The position numbers were made by a program, and so were the translations under genes. A stretch of 64,000 nucleotides of DNA. It comes from Algoriphagus boritolerans DSM 17298 = JCM 18970. Its GTDB lineage: Bacteria; Bacteroidota; Bacteroidia; Cytophagales; Cyclobacteriaceae. Below the pieces are notes generated by a model, which worked only from the letters and a program-made list of their open reading frames with translations, made no database searches and was not told the origin of the DNA. Below, piece by piece: positions 32,319 through 43,139 of this stretch; the first letter of the stretch is position 1, and the number at the start of each line of letters is the position of its first letter. Location: contig NZ_FNVR01000008.1 in assembly GCF_900108085.1 (NCBI RefSeq), positions 62,001-126,000 on the forward strand, read 5' to 3'.

Positions 32319-32954
32319 ATGAAAACCCGCTATTTCTTATTCGCAGCAATGCTTTTTTCCTCTCTTTCTTTTGCGCAAGGTCCAATTAAAGTCGCTTTTA
32401 TTGGCAACTCCATCACCCAGGGTCCCGGCCGTGACAATCCTGACAGCTATCCGCTGCTGGTAGGCGCCCTGCTTGGAGAGGCGTATGAAGTAAGAAACTT
32501 TGGGGTCAGTGGCCGAACTCTCCTTCGCAAAGGCGATTTCCCTATTTGGAACGAGCCTCAGTTTCAGGAGGCCAAAGACTTCGCTCCCGATGTCCTTGTA
32601 ATCAAACTGGGAACTAACGATTCCAAACCTCAAAATTGGGCACATAAGGCTGATTTTGTAAAAGATTACCTTGACCTCATCGCCGAATTTCGGGATGTCA
32701 TGCCAGCTGACGGTAAGTTCTACATTGTAATTCCAGTCCCCGTCACCCGTGAAAACTTTGGAATCAATCCCGATGTCATGGACAACGAACAGCGCCTGAT
32801 GCTGTACGAAATCATTCAAAAATCCGGTGCAGAGATGATTGACCTCTACACTCCATTGATGGATAAATCAGAACTGCTACCTGATGGCGTTCATCCAAAC
32901 AAAGAAGGACTAACCATCTTGGCTGAGGTCGTGGCCAGGAGGATTAGGCTTTAA
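32319..32954 (+). CDS. Exported SGNH/GDSL hydrolase
   Basis: This 211-residue protein has a signal peptide (cleavage after SFAQ, residue 20) and the four SGNH blocks: IGNSIT with the catalytic Ser, GVSGRT with Gly, GTNDSK with Asn, and DGVHPN with the Asp-His pair. Such enzymes are esterases or carbohydrate acetyl-esterases in the periplasm or outside. It is a single gene with a terminator downstream. Confidence 0.9.
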   Translation: MKTRYFLFAAMLFSSLSFAQGPIKVAFIGNSITQGPGRDNPDSYPLLVGALLGEAYEVRNFGVSGRTLLRKGDFPIWNEPQFQEAKDFAPDVLVIKLGTNDSKPQNWAHKADFVKDYLDLIAEFRDVMPADGKFYIVIPVPVTRENFGINPDVMDNEQRLMLYEIIQKSGAEMIDLYTPLMDKSELLPDGVHPNKEGLTILAEVVARRIRL

Positions 32955-33086
32955 AGTTGAATTGTGAATTCGGTTAATTGTTTAACTGATCGTAGGCCTC
33001 AGTGAGTGTCCTCGCCCCTGCTAAGCCCATCGGCAGGGAGAGTTTCTTCACTCAAGATTCATTACTATAACCTTATTCATCAGTAT

Positions 33087-33123
33087 AAAAAAAGGCCTCA
33101 AATCATCTGAAGCCCTTTTTTTT
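33087..33123. terminator. Bidirectional terminator between SGNH hydrolase and baeRF-like genes
   Basis: AAAAAAAGGCCTCA and TGAAGCCCTTTTTTTT form a stem with two mismatched positions and have A/T runs on both sides. It lies between convergent genes. Confidence 0.7.
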
Positions 33124-33143
33124 ACTTATTTTAAATTCAAAAA

Positions 33144-34307
33144 TCAATACCTGAAGATCGCTGCTACGCCGGATTCGGAGGGCATTTGTTCTTTGGTAAG
33201 TACCGTTACAGTTCCTCCCATTCGCATTGCCAATTCGCTCATATCATCCAGCAAATCATCCACTCGCGGGTTGTCAATATCCTTGTTTTGAATATTCCCT
33301 GTCACCAGATTGGTAATGCGGCTGGCAATAATCCGGTCAGCCTCGATGATCAGGGTATCTACCCTTCCTTCTACCAAAGCCACTGCCACTTCTTTGATTT
33401 CCTCACTACCCAAGCCATTGGCCTTGGATTGGTTATATCTGCCGATGAGCTGTTCTTGCTTTCGCAAAAACTCCGGTTTGATGACTTCCCAAGCCAATTC
33501 TGCCAACTTTTCGGATGTTAGCGTACTTGGATTTACTTTGATTCCTTCTTCTACCAGTAATGGGTTCTTACTTACTTTTTGAAAAAGGTGATGATATTCA
33601 GGTAATGCCGCCAGCAAAAGCGGTAATCCGGAAGGTTTTGAATAGTGCAGTGCTATGGATTCTGCGACGTCCCGAAAGTAATGTTCAGAATCGATATCCA
33701 CTTCATCCTTTTTGCTTCCATGACCATGATGCATGGATGAAGCAGTTCCTACATTTGAGGCTACAGTTAGGTGCTCATCGGCATTTTCCTCTCCCAAGGC
33801 ATCGGTCATCGTGGCCGTAACTTCCTCATGAAGGTCGATTTCTACCAACGAATGTCGATTCCCCTCGAAAAGTTGGATCTCATGTCGGTTTAGTGCCAAT
33901 ACGTGAAATCGCTCCGTAGACTGCAAATAATATTGAATCGGTTTGGTGTGAAAGCTGTCGGCGACCATCGCGATTTCTTTGGGCGCTTCGGCCAGCTTCA
34001 CAGCTTTAATAAATCCCGGGGCACTGAAAATCGCCAGGCCCACAGCCGCACGATTCCAGAAATCAACTTCACTCGTGAGTTCGATCAAAGGTGCCAAATG
34101 CGCCTTGGTCTCGTCGTTGGAATACTTCCGAAGCAAGGATTCTTCCAGTTCCTTCATCAGATTCTTAAATCGAACAGGATCCTGAAGATTTTCCGGGTGA
34201 CTGCGGTGAGTCGGCATGTAGAGCGAAAGACAAGGCGAGTCACTGACTGCCAATAGTTCCTGAAGAAGGGCTTTATCTAAGGAATGGGTGTTTTTGTTGG
34301 GTTGCAT
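33144..34307 (-). CDS. baeRF-type protein (bacterial relative of archaeal/eukaryotic release factor domain)
   Basis: This 387-residue protein begins with CLSLYMPTHRSHPENLQDPVR-like sequence, and RFHVLALNRHEIQLFEG and ITNLVTGN follow. These are features of the baeRF3/baeRF7 group, bacterial proteins with an eRF1-like and L7Ae-like layout. A histidine-rich loop (MHHGHG) lies in the middle. A role at stalled ribosomes has been proposed for the group, but it is not proven. The final segment (VTVLTKEQMPSESGVAAIFRY) is well conserved in family style. Confidence 0.7.
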   Translation of the reverse strand: MQPNKNTHSLDKALLQELLAVSDSPCLSLYMPTHRSHPENLQDPVRFKNLMKELEESLLRKYSNDETKAHLAPLIELTSEVDFWNRAAVGLAIFSAPGFIKAVKLAEAPKEIAMVADSFHTKPIQYYLQSTERFHVLALNRHEIQLFEGNRHSLVEIDLHEEVTATMTDALGEENADEHLTVASNVGTASSMHHGHGSKKDEVDIDSEHYFRDVAESIALHYSKPSGLPLLLAALPEYHHLFQKVSKNPLLVEEGIKVNPSTLTSEKLAELAWEVIKPEFLRKQEQLIGRYNQSKANGLGSEEIKEVAVALVEGRVDTLIIEADRIIASRITNLVTGNIQNKDIDNPRVDDLLDDMSELAMRMGGTVTVLTKEQMPSESGVAAIFRY

Positions 34308-34777
34308 AAGTTTTTTAAATGGTTAAGAATGAAACAAATCGGGTTCTGAAAGCAGCATTCACTCGGAAATGGGATAAAGAATCGGGATTTCTTATTGGGC
34401 CAAATGACAGGAAATCCTCAGAAACAATTTCTGAGGTCAAAAACAAAAAGAAATCAACAACTATGAATTGAATACTGATTTAAAAAAGGGTGGAAATAAA
34501 CCAGCAAAACGAATGGGGTGTTAGATTCCAATCATTTCATTCAAAAGATTAATGGAAGAACTCGATGAAAAGGAAGTCAGTAAAATGTTGAGCGGTCTAC
34601 CCAAAGTTGACTGTCCTTAGGCTAACGGCTGTGGGAATTCAAAGTTGTGAAGATCGGGTCTTGTACTGCATATAAGGAGTTTATCTTCGAATGGTCAATT
34701 CACTTTTGGCAAATTACTTTTGGTGAATTACAGAGATCTTGTTCGAAAGATGGATTCAGGGGACTTATTGAGAAAAA
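34308..34777. other. 470-base intergenic stretch with one hairpin
   Basis: There is no gene here. The only clear structure is a perfect 9-bp hairpin CCTCAGAAA / TTTCTGAGG with loop CAA at 34416-34436. A possible coding relic around 34545-34620 is too short to judge. Confidence 0.5.
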
Positions 34778-35635
34778 TTAATACAACTCTTTTCCTTTAA
34801 TCACCCCTCTTACCCCTCCTCTCGGATTTTCGACATCCCCTGCATACCTTGGAATTAAGTGGATATGAACATGAAAAACAGTCTGTCCAGCCTTTTCTCC
34901 AACATTTATCCCCACGTTAAATCCATCTGGATTAAAGTGCTTTTGAATTTCCATTTTCACTTCATTAAGCAAAAAAATACAGGAGGATTGTTCCTTGAAG
35001 CTTAACTCAAAATAGTCTGCGACATGCCTTTTGGGAATAATCAATGCGTGTCCGGGATTGACTGGAAACTTATCCAAAATGGAATAGGTCTGAGCAGATT
35101 CTAAGATCAATTCGGCCTTTGAATCAGGATTACAAAATGGGCAACCGGTGTGGTTTTTTTGTGCCTGATTGTAATGCTGGTATTCGTAAATCTCGCAATT
35201 GTCATTTTTGTAGATGGAATTAAAAGGAAGAATCACATTGGTTTGAAAAGTACGTTTTTGATGGATTTTGTGCGTTCTGAAACCTTCATAAGTAATATCT
35301 CGCCTGACTGCAAAATATGCTTTTCCCGTAGGTTTTAGCAAAGCTGAAATCTCCATCAAGACTTTAGACTGCTCCTCTGGAAGGAGAACATTCAGCACAT
35401 AAAAACAAATTATGGTATCAAACTTCTTTGTCGGATATTCGGGGAAATAGTGTCTATCATAACCACTGATCTGAAAACCTTGAGTTCTGAGAATCTCAAC
35501 ATCTTTCCCAAATCCGCAACCAAAGTCCAAAACATCACCAACCAATAGGCCTCTTTCCTTTACAATCCTAGCTGGAAAGGAAAGTGACTCACGCTCTTTG
35601 GCTGTTAGGTGACTGAATTCATTTCTGGTTCCCAT
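34778..35635 (-). CDS. Bifunctional class I SAM methyltransferase / HIT family protein
   Basis: This 285-residue fusion has an N-terminal methyltransferase fold (VLDFGCGFGKDVEIL, residues 35-49) and from about residue 160 a HIT domain with a CPFC pair (165-168), PGHALIIPKRHV and the histidine triad HVHIH (H255, H257, H259). HIT proteins hydrolyse or transfer nucleotides. It overlaps the HNH gene upstream by 31 bases, so both are coexpressed. The combination of modification, nucleotidyl and nuclease functions suggests a nucleic-acid or nucleotide-directed system, possibly defence. The locus is AT-rich compared with its neighbours. Confidence 0.85.
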   Translation of the reverse strand: MGTRNEFSHLTAKERESLSFPARIVKERGLLVGDVLDFGCGFGKDVEILRTQGFQISGYDRHYFPEYPTKKFDTIICFYVLNVLLPEEQSKVLMEISALLKPTGKAYFAVRRDITYEGFRTHKIHQKRTFQTNVILPFNSIYKNDNCEIYEYQHYNQAQKNHTGCPFCNPDSKAELILESAQTYSILDKFPVNPGHALIIPKRHVADYFELSFKEQSSCIFLLNEVKMEIQKHFNPDGFNVGINVGEKAGQTVFHVHIHLIPRYAGDVENPRGGVRGVIKGKELY

Positions 35636-36735
35636 GGGCTAAATCCTCTTTTTTCAATTAAAAAATTACAAGATTCCTTCATTTGATCAATGGCTAAATG
35701 TCTCCAGTTTTTGCTGTCATTATTTCCCAAAAGACTGATTTTTATTTCGGATTGAAATCTGGTATTGTAGCTTTCATCCAACATTTCCCAATAATGCAGA
35801 ATTATCTTTTTCTGACTTTCAATCAATCGTGGAGTAGGTATTTTATCCCTTTTATTGTTGTTGATTTTAGGAACTGCAGGAAGTAAATTCCAGAGATCAT
35901 TATTTTTCCATATGGCAAATGGGATAACATGATCAACTTGAATTTTTTCAGTTTTGACACCTGTCCAAACACATTCCGTCTCTGCCTTTTGCTTAAGGAG
36001 TTTTTCAAAAAGTCCTTTAGAGATTAATGCATCTCTTTCTGTAACCGGAGACTCTAGAAGATTACCAAGAACTTTTTCAATGGGAAGCTTTTTGCCAGAG
36101 GCGTTAACAGAGAATTCCGCCCATTTATAAAATATTGAATCTTGACCACTTATAAAACTTCCTAAGACTTGAAAAGCTTCATAGTATTCAAAAGGAATAG
36201 AAAATGTTCCAAAATTTGAAACAAGATAATCCGTGTCAACTCTTGCTACCCTAATTGATTTTTTTGGTTTTTCAGGTCTATAAATTGAATGAAAATCAAA
36301 GGAAATTGATCTTCCAATATAGTACATCGGCATTCTTCTAAGTGTTGAATTGAGCCGATTAGCCAAACTTACTACAACATTTGAAATCTCATCAGGTACT
36401 CCCTTTCTTTTCAAATCATTGTAGAAAACCGACAACCCTCCTTTTCCATTATAATACTCAGCAACAGTGATAAGCTCACTTTCAAAAGACAACTTTGCAT
36501 TTCCATGAATCTGTGGAATCCTATTTTTCGAGTCAAAAATAGGATAATAGTAAATCATCCATTTTTCAATTAATAATCCCATCGGGAAATGAACCCTATC
36601 CTCTTTGAATTCCAAAAAAGGACTGTTCTCTTGAATCAAATCAATAGTTCCTCTTAAAAGAGCAAACTTATAGGTAGTCGCTTTACTGTCCCGTTCAATG
36701 ATCTTACTTATATTTGAAAAAATCTCCCTATTCAT
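35605..36735 (-). CDS. HNH endonuclease domain protein
   Basis: This 376-residue protein has an uncharacterised N-terminal part (1-250) and an HNH nuclease region: CVWTG (C255), IQVDHVIPFAIW with D268-H269, WNLLPAV with N283, and INNNKRDK (residues 291-298). The nuclease is the single-Cys His-Asn-His type. It lies first in a two-gene unit with the methyltransferase-HIT protein. It is located between a baeRF gene and the ATP synthase operon, a position that looks like an insertion into a conserved neighbourhood. Target unknown. Confidence 0.82.
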   Translation of the reverse strand: MNREIFSNISKIIERDSKATTYKFALLRGTIDLIQENSPFLEFKEDRVHFPMGLLIEKWMIYYYPIFDSKNRIPQIHGNAKLSFESELITVAEYYNGKGGLSVFYNDLKRKGVPDEISNVVVSLANRLNSTLRRMPMYYIGRSISFDFHSIYRPEKPKKSIRVARVDTDYLVSNFGTFSIPFEYYEAFQVLGSFISGQDSIFYKWAEFSVNASGKKLPIEKVLGNLLESPVTERDALISKGLFEKLLKQKAETECVWTGVKTEKIQVDHVIPFAIWKNNDLWNLLPAVPKINNNKRDKIPTPRLIESQKKIILHYWEMLDESYNTRFQSEIKISLLGNNDSKNWRHLAIDQMKESCNFLIEKRGFSPWEPEMNSVT

Positions 36736-36820
36736 AGATTTTAAAAGCTCTTTAAACTAAGATAGCCTAAGTTATCTAATCCTCAAAAATTAAAATTTTT
36801 TAGAATTCTTCTTCGACTTT

Positions 36821-36865
36821 TATCTGCGTAAATCTGTGGCTTTTTCTGCGGAAATCTGCGGGAAC
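36821..36865. repeat. AAATCTG(C/T)G-GCGGGAA word repeat, copy 3
   Basis: TATCTGCGTAAATCTGTGGC is followed directly by TCTGCGGAAATCTGCGGGAA; best preserved copy of the family. Confidence 0.65.
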
Positions 36866-36881
36866 TCTTATCCTTAAACAC

Positions 36882-36912
36882 AAAAAAACCACAACCCTTA
36901 CGAGCTGTGGTT
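36882..36912 (-). terminator. ATP synthase operon terminator
   Basis: AACCACA (36888-36894) and TGTGGTT (36906-36912) form the stem; on the minus strand eight T follow. It lies 23 bases after the atpG stop. Confidence 0.85.
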
Positions 36913-36935
36913 CCATTTTGGGAGCTATTGTTTGA

Positions 36936-37805
36936 TTACTTTCCGCCTAGGGCGTTGGCACCTGCCACGATCTCGAGGATTTCGTTGGTGATAGCCGCCT
37001 GACGGGTTCTGTTGTACATCAGTTTCAGTTCTTTCAGCAGGTCACCGGCATTTTCGGTTGCCTTATCCATCGCTGTCATTCGGGCGCCATGCTCAGAAGC
37101 ATTGCTTTCCAGAATGGCTTTGAGGAATTGTGTCCGCAAGGCTTTTGGCACCAACTCCTCGATGATAAACTCACGGGAAGGCTCCAGAATATAATCCGTA
37201 TCTACTTTTACCTCTTCAGTGGCTACTGCTTCCATTGGAAGAAATTGCTCGGTACGGACAAATTGAGTGGCTACGTTTTTGAATTCGTTGAAGATCAAAA
37301 ACACCTGATCGAATTCTCCTGCTGCAAAGGCATCCATGGCATAGTTGGCAGCTGCTCGGATATTGTCAGAAGACAAATCCAGGAAAAGTGTGGAGAAGCC
37401 CTCGATTCTTGGGTAGTTCGTCTTTTTAAAATATTCCAAAGACTTCTTGCCAATGGGCATGATGGTAATATCAGCACCTGCGAAGTGCTCACGAATGGCA
37501 AGATTGGTCGCCTTCATCACGTTGGAATTAAAGGCTCCGCAAAGCCCCTTGTCCGAAGTGATGGGGATCAAAAGCACCTTTTTCACCTCTCGCTTCTGTG
37601 CGTAGACCAAGTCTGTAGCACCCTCGGATGCCGCAGAGACATTGTTCAGAATAGCGGTCAACTTCTGAGAGAATGGACGCATCTGAATGATTTTGTCCTG
37701 TGCTCTTCTCAGCTTGGCGGCGGACACCATTTTCATGGCCTTGGTGATCTGCTGTGTGGAGATGACCGAGGTGATTCGCTGCTTTACTTCCTTAAGATTA
37801 GCCAT
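36936..37805 (-). CDS. atpG: ATP synthase F1 subunit gamma
   Basis: This 289-residue central-stalk subunit has the N-terminal ITSVISTQQITKAMKMVSAAKLRRAQ and the C-terminal LMYNRTRQAAITNEILEIVAGANAL, the two conserved ends of the gamma coiled coil. It is the last gene of the operon; atpD and atpC are not here, as is common in Bacteroidota. Confidence 0.98.
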   Translation of the reverse strand: MANLKEVKQRITSVISTQQITKAMKMVSAAKLRRAQDKIIQMRPFSQKLTAILNNVSAASEGATDLVYAQKREVKKVLLIPITSDKGLCGAFNSNVMKATNLAIREHFAGADITIMPIGKKSLEYFKKTNYPRIEGFSTLFLDLSSDNIRAAANYAMDAFAAGEFDQVFLIFNEFKNVATQFVRTEQFLPMEAVATEEVKVDTDYILEPSREFIIEELVPKALRTQFLKAILESNASEHGARMTAMDKATENAGDLLKELKLMYNRTRQAAITNEILEIVAGANALGGK

Positions 37806-37860
37806 CAGTGAGTTGTAATTCTATCAATCCGGCGAGGTCATCCCCACCGGGAATTTTCAA

Positions 37861-39438
37861 TTATTTAGCGTATTTGGGTGCCAATTCGGCAGCTGCTTTG
37901 GCAAGAATGTTTCCTGCACCATCCACGTCACCTTTGAGGATCATTTGCAATGCCTCAGGGTAAGTAGAGTCAAGCAATACATAGAATTCCTTTTCGAATG
38001 CCCTGGCTTTCTCCACAGGAACACTATCCATCAAACCCTTGGTAGAAGCATAGATGATCGCTACCTGATGTGCTATGGATACCGGTTCATATTGAGGCTG
38101 CTTTAGGATTTCCTGGTTACGACGACCTCTTTCGATGGTTCGTTTGGTCGTAGCGTCCAAGTCAGAACCGAATTTGGAGAAAGCCTCCAATTCACGGAAC
38201 TGCGCCTGATCCAACTTCAAGGTACCGGCTACCTTCTTCATCGATTTGATCTGCGCGTTACCACCCACGCGGGATACGGAGATACCCACGTTGATCGCAG
38301 GACGGATACCGGAGTTGAAAAGGTTGGTCTCCAAGAAGATCTGACCGTCAGTAATTGAGATTACGTTAGTCGGGATGTAAGCAGAAACGTCACCTGCCTG
38401 AGTTTCAATAATCGGAAGAGCGGTCAACGATCCTCCACCTTTCACCAGTGGCTTCAGGGATTCAGGAAGGTCATTCATTTGCCTTGCGATCTCGTCAGAC
38501 TTGTTGATTTTCGCAGCTCTTTCCAGCAATCTTGAGTGAAGGTAGAATACGTCACCCGGATACGCTTCACGTCCCGGAGGTCTTCTCAATAGGAGTGAAA
38601 CCTCGCGGTAGGCTACTGCCTGCTTGGAAAGGTCATCATAGACCACCAAAGCCGGACGACCGGTATCCCTGAAAAATTCTCCGATCGCAGCACCTGCGAA
38701 TGGAGCAAAGAACTGCATCGGTGCAGGGTCTGAAGCTGCTGCGGCTACAATCACCGTATAAGGAAGCGCACCACCCTTTTCCAAAGCAGCTACAATACCT
38801 GCTACTGTAGATGCTTTCTGTCCGATCGCAACATAAATACAGAATACAGGCTCCCCTTTTTCGTAAAATTCTTTTTGGTTGAGGATCGCATCGACCACCA
38901 CAGCGGTCTTACCCGTCTGACGGTCACCGATCACCAATTCCCGCTGACCACGGCCAATCGGAATCATCGCATCGATAGACTTGATACCGGTTTGAAGTGG
39001 TTCGTTTACCGGCTGACGGTAGATAACCCCGGGAGCTTTACGCTCAAGTGGCATTTCGTAGAGAGCTCCTGTGATAGGGCCTTTTCCGTCGATTGGGTTA
39101 CCCAGCGTATCGACTACACGTCCCAGCATGCCTTCCCCTACTTGAATGGAAGCAATTTTCTTGGTTCTCTTTACAGTATCGCCTTCTTTGATCTCTTTGG
39201 AATCACCAAACAATACGGCACCTACGTTGTCCTCTTCGAGGTTTAGGACCATCGCCTTCATTCCGTTGTCGAATTCTAGCAATTCTCCGGATTGAGCTTT
39301 GGAAAGTCCGTAGATTCGGGCTACCCCATCCCCTACTTGGAGGACTGTACCTACTTCTTCGAGTTCGGCTGCAGTTCTGACACCCGCGAGTTGTTCTCTT
39401 AGGATTGCCGAAACTTCATCAGGTCTTACATGTGCCAT
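37861..39438 (-). CDS. atpA: ATP synthase F1 subunit alpha
   Basis: This 525-residue protein has the Walker [11 protein letters not shown], Walker [11 protein letters not shown] and the alpha signature [14 protein letters not shown]. It forms the non-catalytic nucleotide sites in F1. It lies 22 bases after atpH in the usual order. Confidence 0.98.
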   Translation of the reverse strand: MAHVRPDEVSAILREQLAGVRTAAELEEVGTVLQVGDGVARIYGLSKAQSGELLEFDNGMKAMVLNLEEDNVGAVLFGDSKEIKEGDTVKRTKKIASIQVGEGMLGRVVDTLGNPIDGKGPITGALYEMPLERKAPGVIYRQPVNEPLQTGIKSIDAMIPIGRGQRELVIGDRQTGKTAVVVDAILNQKEFYEKGEPVFCIYVAIGQKASTVAGIVAALEKGGALPYTVIVAAAASDPAPMQFFAPFAGAAIGEFFRDTGRPALVVYDDLSKQAVAYREVSLLLRRPPGREAYPGDVFYLHSRLLERAAKINKSDEIARQMNDLPESLKPLVKGGGSLTALPIIETQAGDVSAYIPTNVISITDGQIFLETNLFNSGIRPAINVGISVSRVGGNAQIKSMKKVAGTLKLDQAQFRELEAFSKFGSDLDATTKRTIERGRRNQEILKQPQYEPVSIAHQVAIIYASTKGLMDSVPVEKARAFEKEFYVLLDSTYPEALQMILKGDVDGAGNILAKAAAELAPKYAK

Positions 39439-39460
39439 GTTATCGTCTATTAATGCTTTT

Positions 39461-40024
39461 TTAGATTTTACTTTCGTAATGATTTACGGAAAACTCAGCT
39501 TTCAATTCTCTGAGTTTGCTGCTTAGGGACTCATCCAGCTGACGGTCATTTACCCGAAGGATGAATCCACCGATCAAGTCAGGATTGATTTTTTCGACCA
39601 GTTTCACTGTCTTCATTCCGGATATTTCCAAAACGATCTTGGTAAACTCGGCGCGAAGGGCATCATCGAGTGGAAAAGTAGTGGTTACTTCTGCTACTTG
39701 AATGGAATTATGGAGTTGGTACTGCGCCTGGAATTCCTTTGCAATTTCAGTGATCACGTCTATCCGGTTTTTTCTGCAAAGAATCTCAAAGAAAGCCATG
39801 GTTGCTTCTGTGGTTCCTCTTTTTTCAAAAAGCGCCTTCAGAACCTTTAGCTTCTTGTCTGCACTTACGATTGGATTTCGCATCGCAAGTTCCAGGTCTC
39901 TGTTTGATTTGGACAATTCCGCTAAATGCTGAAAATCCCGGTACACCTCTTCCAACTGTCCTCTTTCGATGGCCAATTCCATCAGAGACTTGGCATAAGC
40001 GTATGCAACTCTATGGTTAGACAT
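39461..40024 (-). CDS. atpH: ATP synthase F1 subunit delta
   Basis: This 187-residue stator subunit has the [13 protein letters not shown] start and the C-terminal [23 protein letters not shown] motif typical of delta/OSCP. It links F1 to the peripheral stalk. Five bases separate it from atpF. Confidence 0.96.
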   Translation of the reverse strand: MSNHRVAYAYAKSLMELAIERGQLEEVYRDFQHLAELSKSNRDLELAMRNPIVSADKKLKVLKALFEKRGTTEATMAFFEILCRKNRIDVITEIAKEFQAQYQLHNSIQVAEVTTTFPLDDALRAEFTKIVLEISGMKTVKLVEKINPDLIGGFILRVNDRQLDESLSSKLRELKAEFSVNHYESKI

Positions 40025-40029
40025 GAGGG

Positions 40030-40524
40030 TTAATTAAGCTTTATATCTTTTATAAATTCGTCAACGAGTGCTTTTTGAGCCTTTTCATCAGTCAGATTTC
40101 TTCTCAATAGTTTCTCGGTCACTTCCAAAGTCAAAATAGCTACTTGGTTTTTCACTTCAGTGAGTGCAGCTTTTTTCTCAGTTTCGATTACAGCCTTGGC
40201 ATTTTCGATTTGCAGCGCAGCAACTTTTGAAGCTTCATTTTTGGCCTCTTCGATCATTTTGACAGAAGCTTCCTGTGCTTTTTTCAAAATGACGTCACGC
40301 TCCAAACGGGCTTCGGCAAGCAATTTTTCATTGTCTGCTTTCAGATTTGCCATTTCGTTTCGGGCTGATTCAGCAGCTTTAAGTGCGTTTTGGATACTGC
40401 TTTCCCGTTCTTCCAGGGCTGCAAGCATCGGCTTCCAGGCAAATTTGATCAGGATGAAAAGCAAACCTAGGAAGCCAAACAGCTGCCAGAAAATAAGACC
40501 GGAACCTGGGTTTATTAAATCCAT
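40030..40524 (-). CDS. atpF: ATP synthase F0 subunit b
   Basis: This 164-residue protein has one N-terminal membrane helix (IFWQLFGFLGLLFILIKFAW) followed by a long charged coiled coil rich in Ala, Glu and Lys. It forms the peripheral stalk. Confidence 0.97.
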   Translation of the reverse strand: MDLINPGSGLIFWQLFGFLGLLFILIKFAWKPMLAALEERESSIQNALKAAESARNEMANLKADNEKLLAEARLERDVILKKAQEASVKMIEEAKNEASKVAALQIENAKAVIETEKKAALTEVKNQVAILTLEVTEKLLRRNLTDEKAQKALVDEFIKDIKLN

Positions 40525-40606
40525 GGATAGTTGTGATTTATTTCAGATTGTTCAATAGAAAACAAAGAAGAGGAAAAGGCCTAGCACCAATTCCTCCTCA
40601 ATTTTT

Positions 40607-41931
<1,325 letters not shown>

Positions 41932-41950
41932 CAACTCTTTTTTTTGAGGG

Positions 41951-42334
41951 CTACTTCGAAATCGGGCGCAAGTTAGACAGAAAGGCGTAGATATCAAAAA
42001 TCAAGTAGAACAAAAAAACTATAAAGAAATCAGCGATAAACAGAATAATATTTGGAATTCCGGGCCAAACCTCCAGTCCAATGAACACAAGTGAGGCAAT
42101 GAATCTAAGAATCATTGCCAAAACCATGATTTGGAAAAAATTCTCTCCGAAATTTTTCAGCAAAAAGGCATTCAACAAGCTGATCAAAAAAGAGGTAATG
42201 GCCATAAATCCGACAATTTCCCAAATTTTGGTATGCACCACCACCGGCAGAATGATTTGTAAGATCAAAATCAAACTCACCAAGACAACCGTGGCAAGTA
42301 GAAATCTGAGGGGTATGTTTTTGGGAAGTGCCAT
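41951..42334 (-). CDS. Four-helix membrane protein in the atp operon (AtpI-like)
   Basis: This 127-residue protein has four membrane segments and lies 19 bases before atpB. Size and position match the AtpI/UncI assembly protein, but the sequence is too variable to be sure. It would help the c-ring assemble. Confidence 0.6.
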   Translation of the reverse strand: MALPKNIPLRFLLATVVLVSLILILQIILPVVVHTKIWEIVGFMAITSFLISLLNAFLLKNFGENFFQIMVLAMILRFIASLVFIGLEVWPGIPNIILFIADFFIVFLFYLIFDIYAFLSNLRPISK

Positions 42335-42770
42335 TTCAATTTTTCTGGCAAAAATAGCCCAATTTTTTTTAAGCTAATTCGGAATAACAATCCCCGTATA
42401 TCAGTGCTCTTTTTCCGCGAAAATCAGCGGAAATATTCTTTCACATCTTCTGTCTTAAATCTTGATGCTCTTGAAATGATAAATTATCAAACTCAATGAC
42501 CAATTTTCAAGGGATTCCACTAAATATCTTCAGTCTCCGGTATCCGCTCTTTTGACATCGGTCATCCGACACCCGTCACAAGACTCTCCTAGCCGTCTTT
42601 CCTCTTACAGCTAACTACTCACATTTTTTTGGTATCCCGCCTCCCATCTTCTTATCCTGCGTCCTGCTGCTTACCCCACATCGGACATCCTACATTCGTC
42701 TTTCAACCTATGCTTTAAATCTAAAATCTTGTGTCTGGATTCTTGTGTCTGGATATTAAAATCTAGCCTC
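42335..42770. repeat. 436-base repeat-filled spacer inside the atp operon
   Basis: It contains TTTTTCCGCGAAAATCAGCG (copy 4 of the AAATCTG family, 42405-42434), a CATCGGTCATCCGACACCCG stretch with relatives CATCGGACATCCTACATTCG (42679-42698), and CTTGTGTCTGGATTCTTGTG (42729-42748). No gene is seen. Confidence 0.6.
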
Positions 42771-43004
42771 TCACTTATCCTGCTTCATCTGCATCCAAAG
42801 CTGATAAAAAGCCACAAAGACGGAGGTAAAACAGCAGACTAAAATCCAAACCGGGAATTTAATCCCGGATCGTTGGTCCAACCACCATCCTAAAAATGTA
42901 CCCGCACCGATGATCCCGAACAGCTGGAAAGCTAGTCCGATGTACTTCACATAGACAGGTGTCCCACCATTTGCACTTTTCTTTTTATCCTGATTTTTTT
43001 CCAT
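42771..43004 (-). CDS. AtpZ/AtpI family protein
   Basis: This 77-residue protein has a charged start (MEKNQDKKKSANGG) and two membrane helices, with YIGLAFQLFGIIGAGTFLGWWLD in the first half. This is typical of the AtpZ/AtpI family (also annotated F0F1-ATPase subunit), proposed to act in ion supply or assembly. ATG 43004 is used; the TTG three bases upstream is unneeded. Confidence 0.85.
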   Translation of the reverse strand: MEKNQDKKKSANGGTPVYVKYIGLAFQLFGIIGAGTFLGWWLDQRSGIKFPVWILVCCFTSVFVAFYQLWMQMKQDK

Positions 43005-43139
43005 CAACTAGTGAAAGTATCTAAAAAATTTAGAAAATGCGGGGTCAACTGAAGGTTCTGGTACGATTTGGGCTCTGCCATCGTTCGGTAAGTGAGGTAA
43101 ATAGTCTATTTTGGTATTTCAATTGGGTTGAATCAGAAA

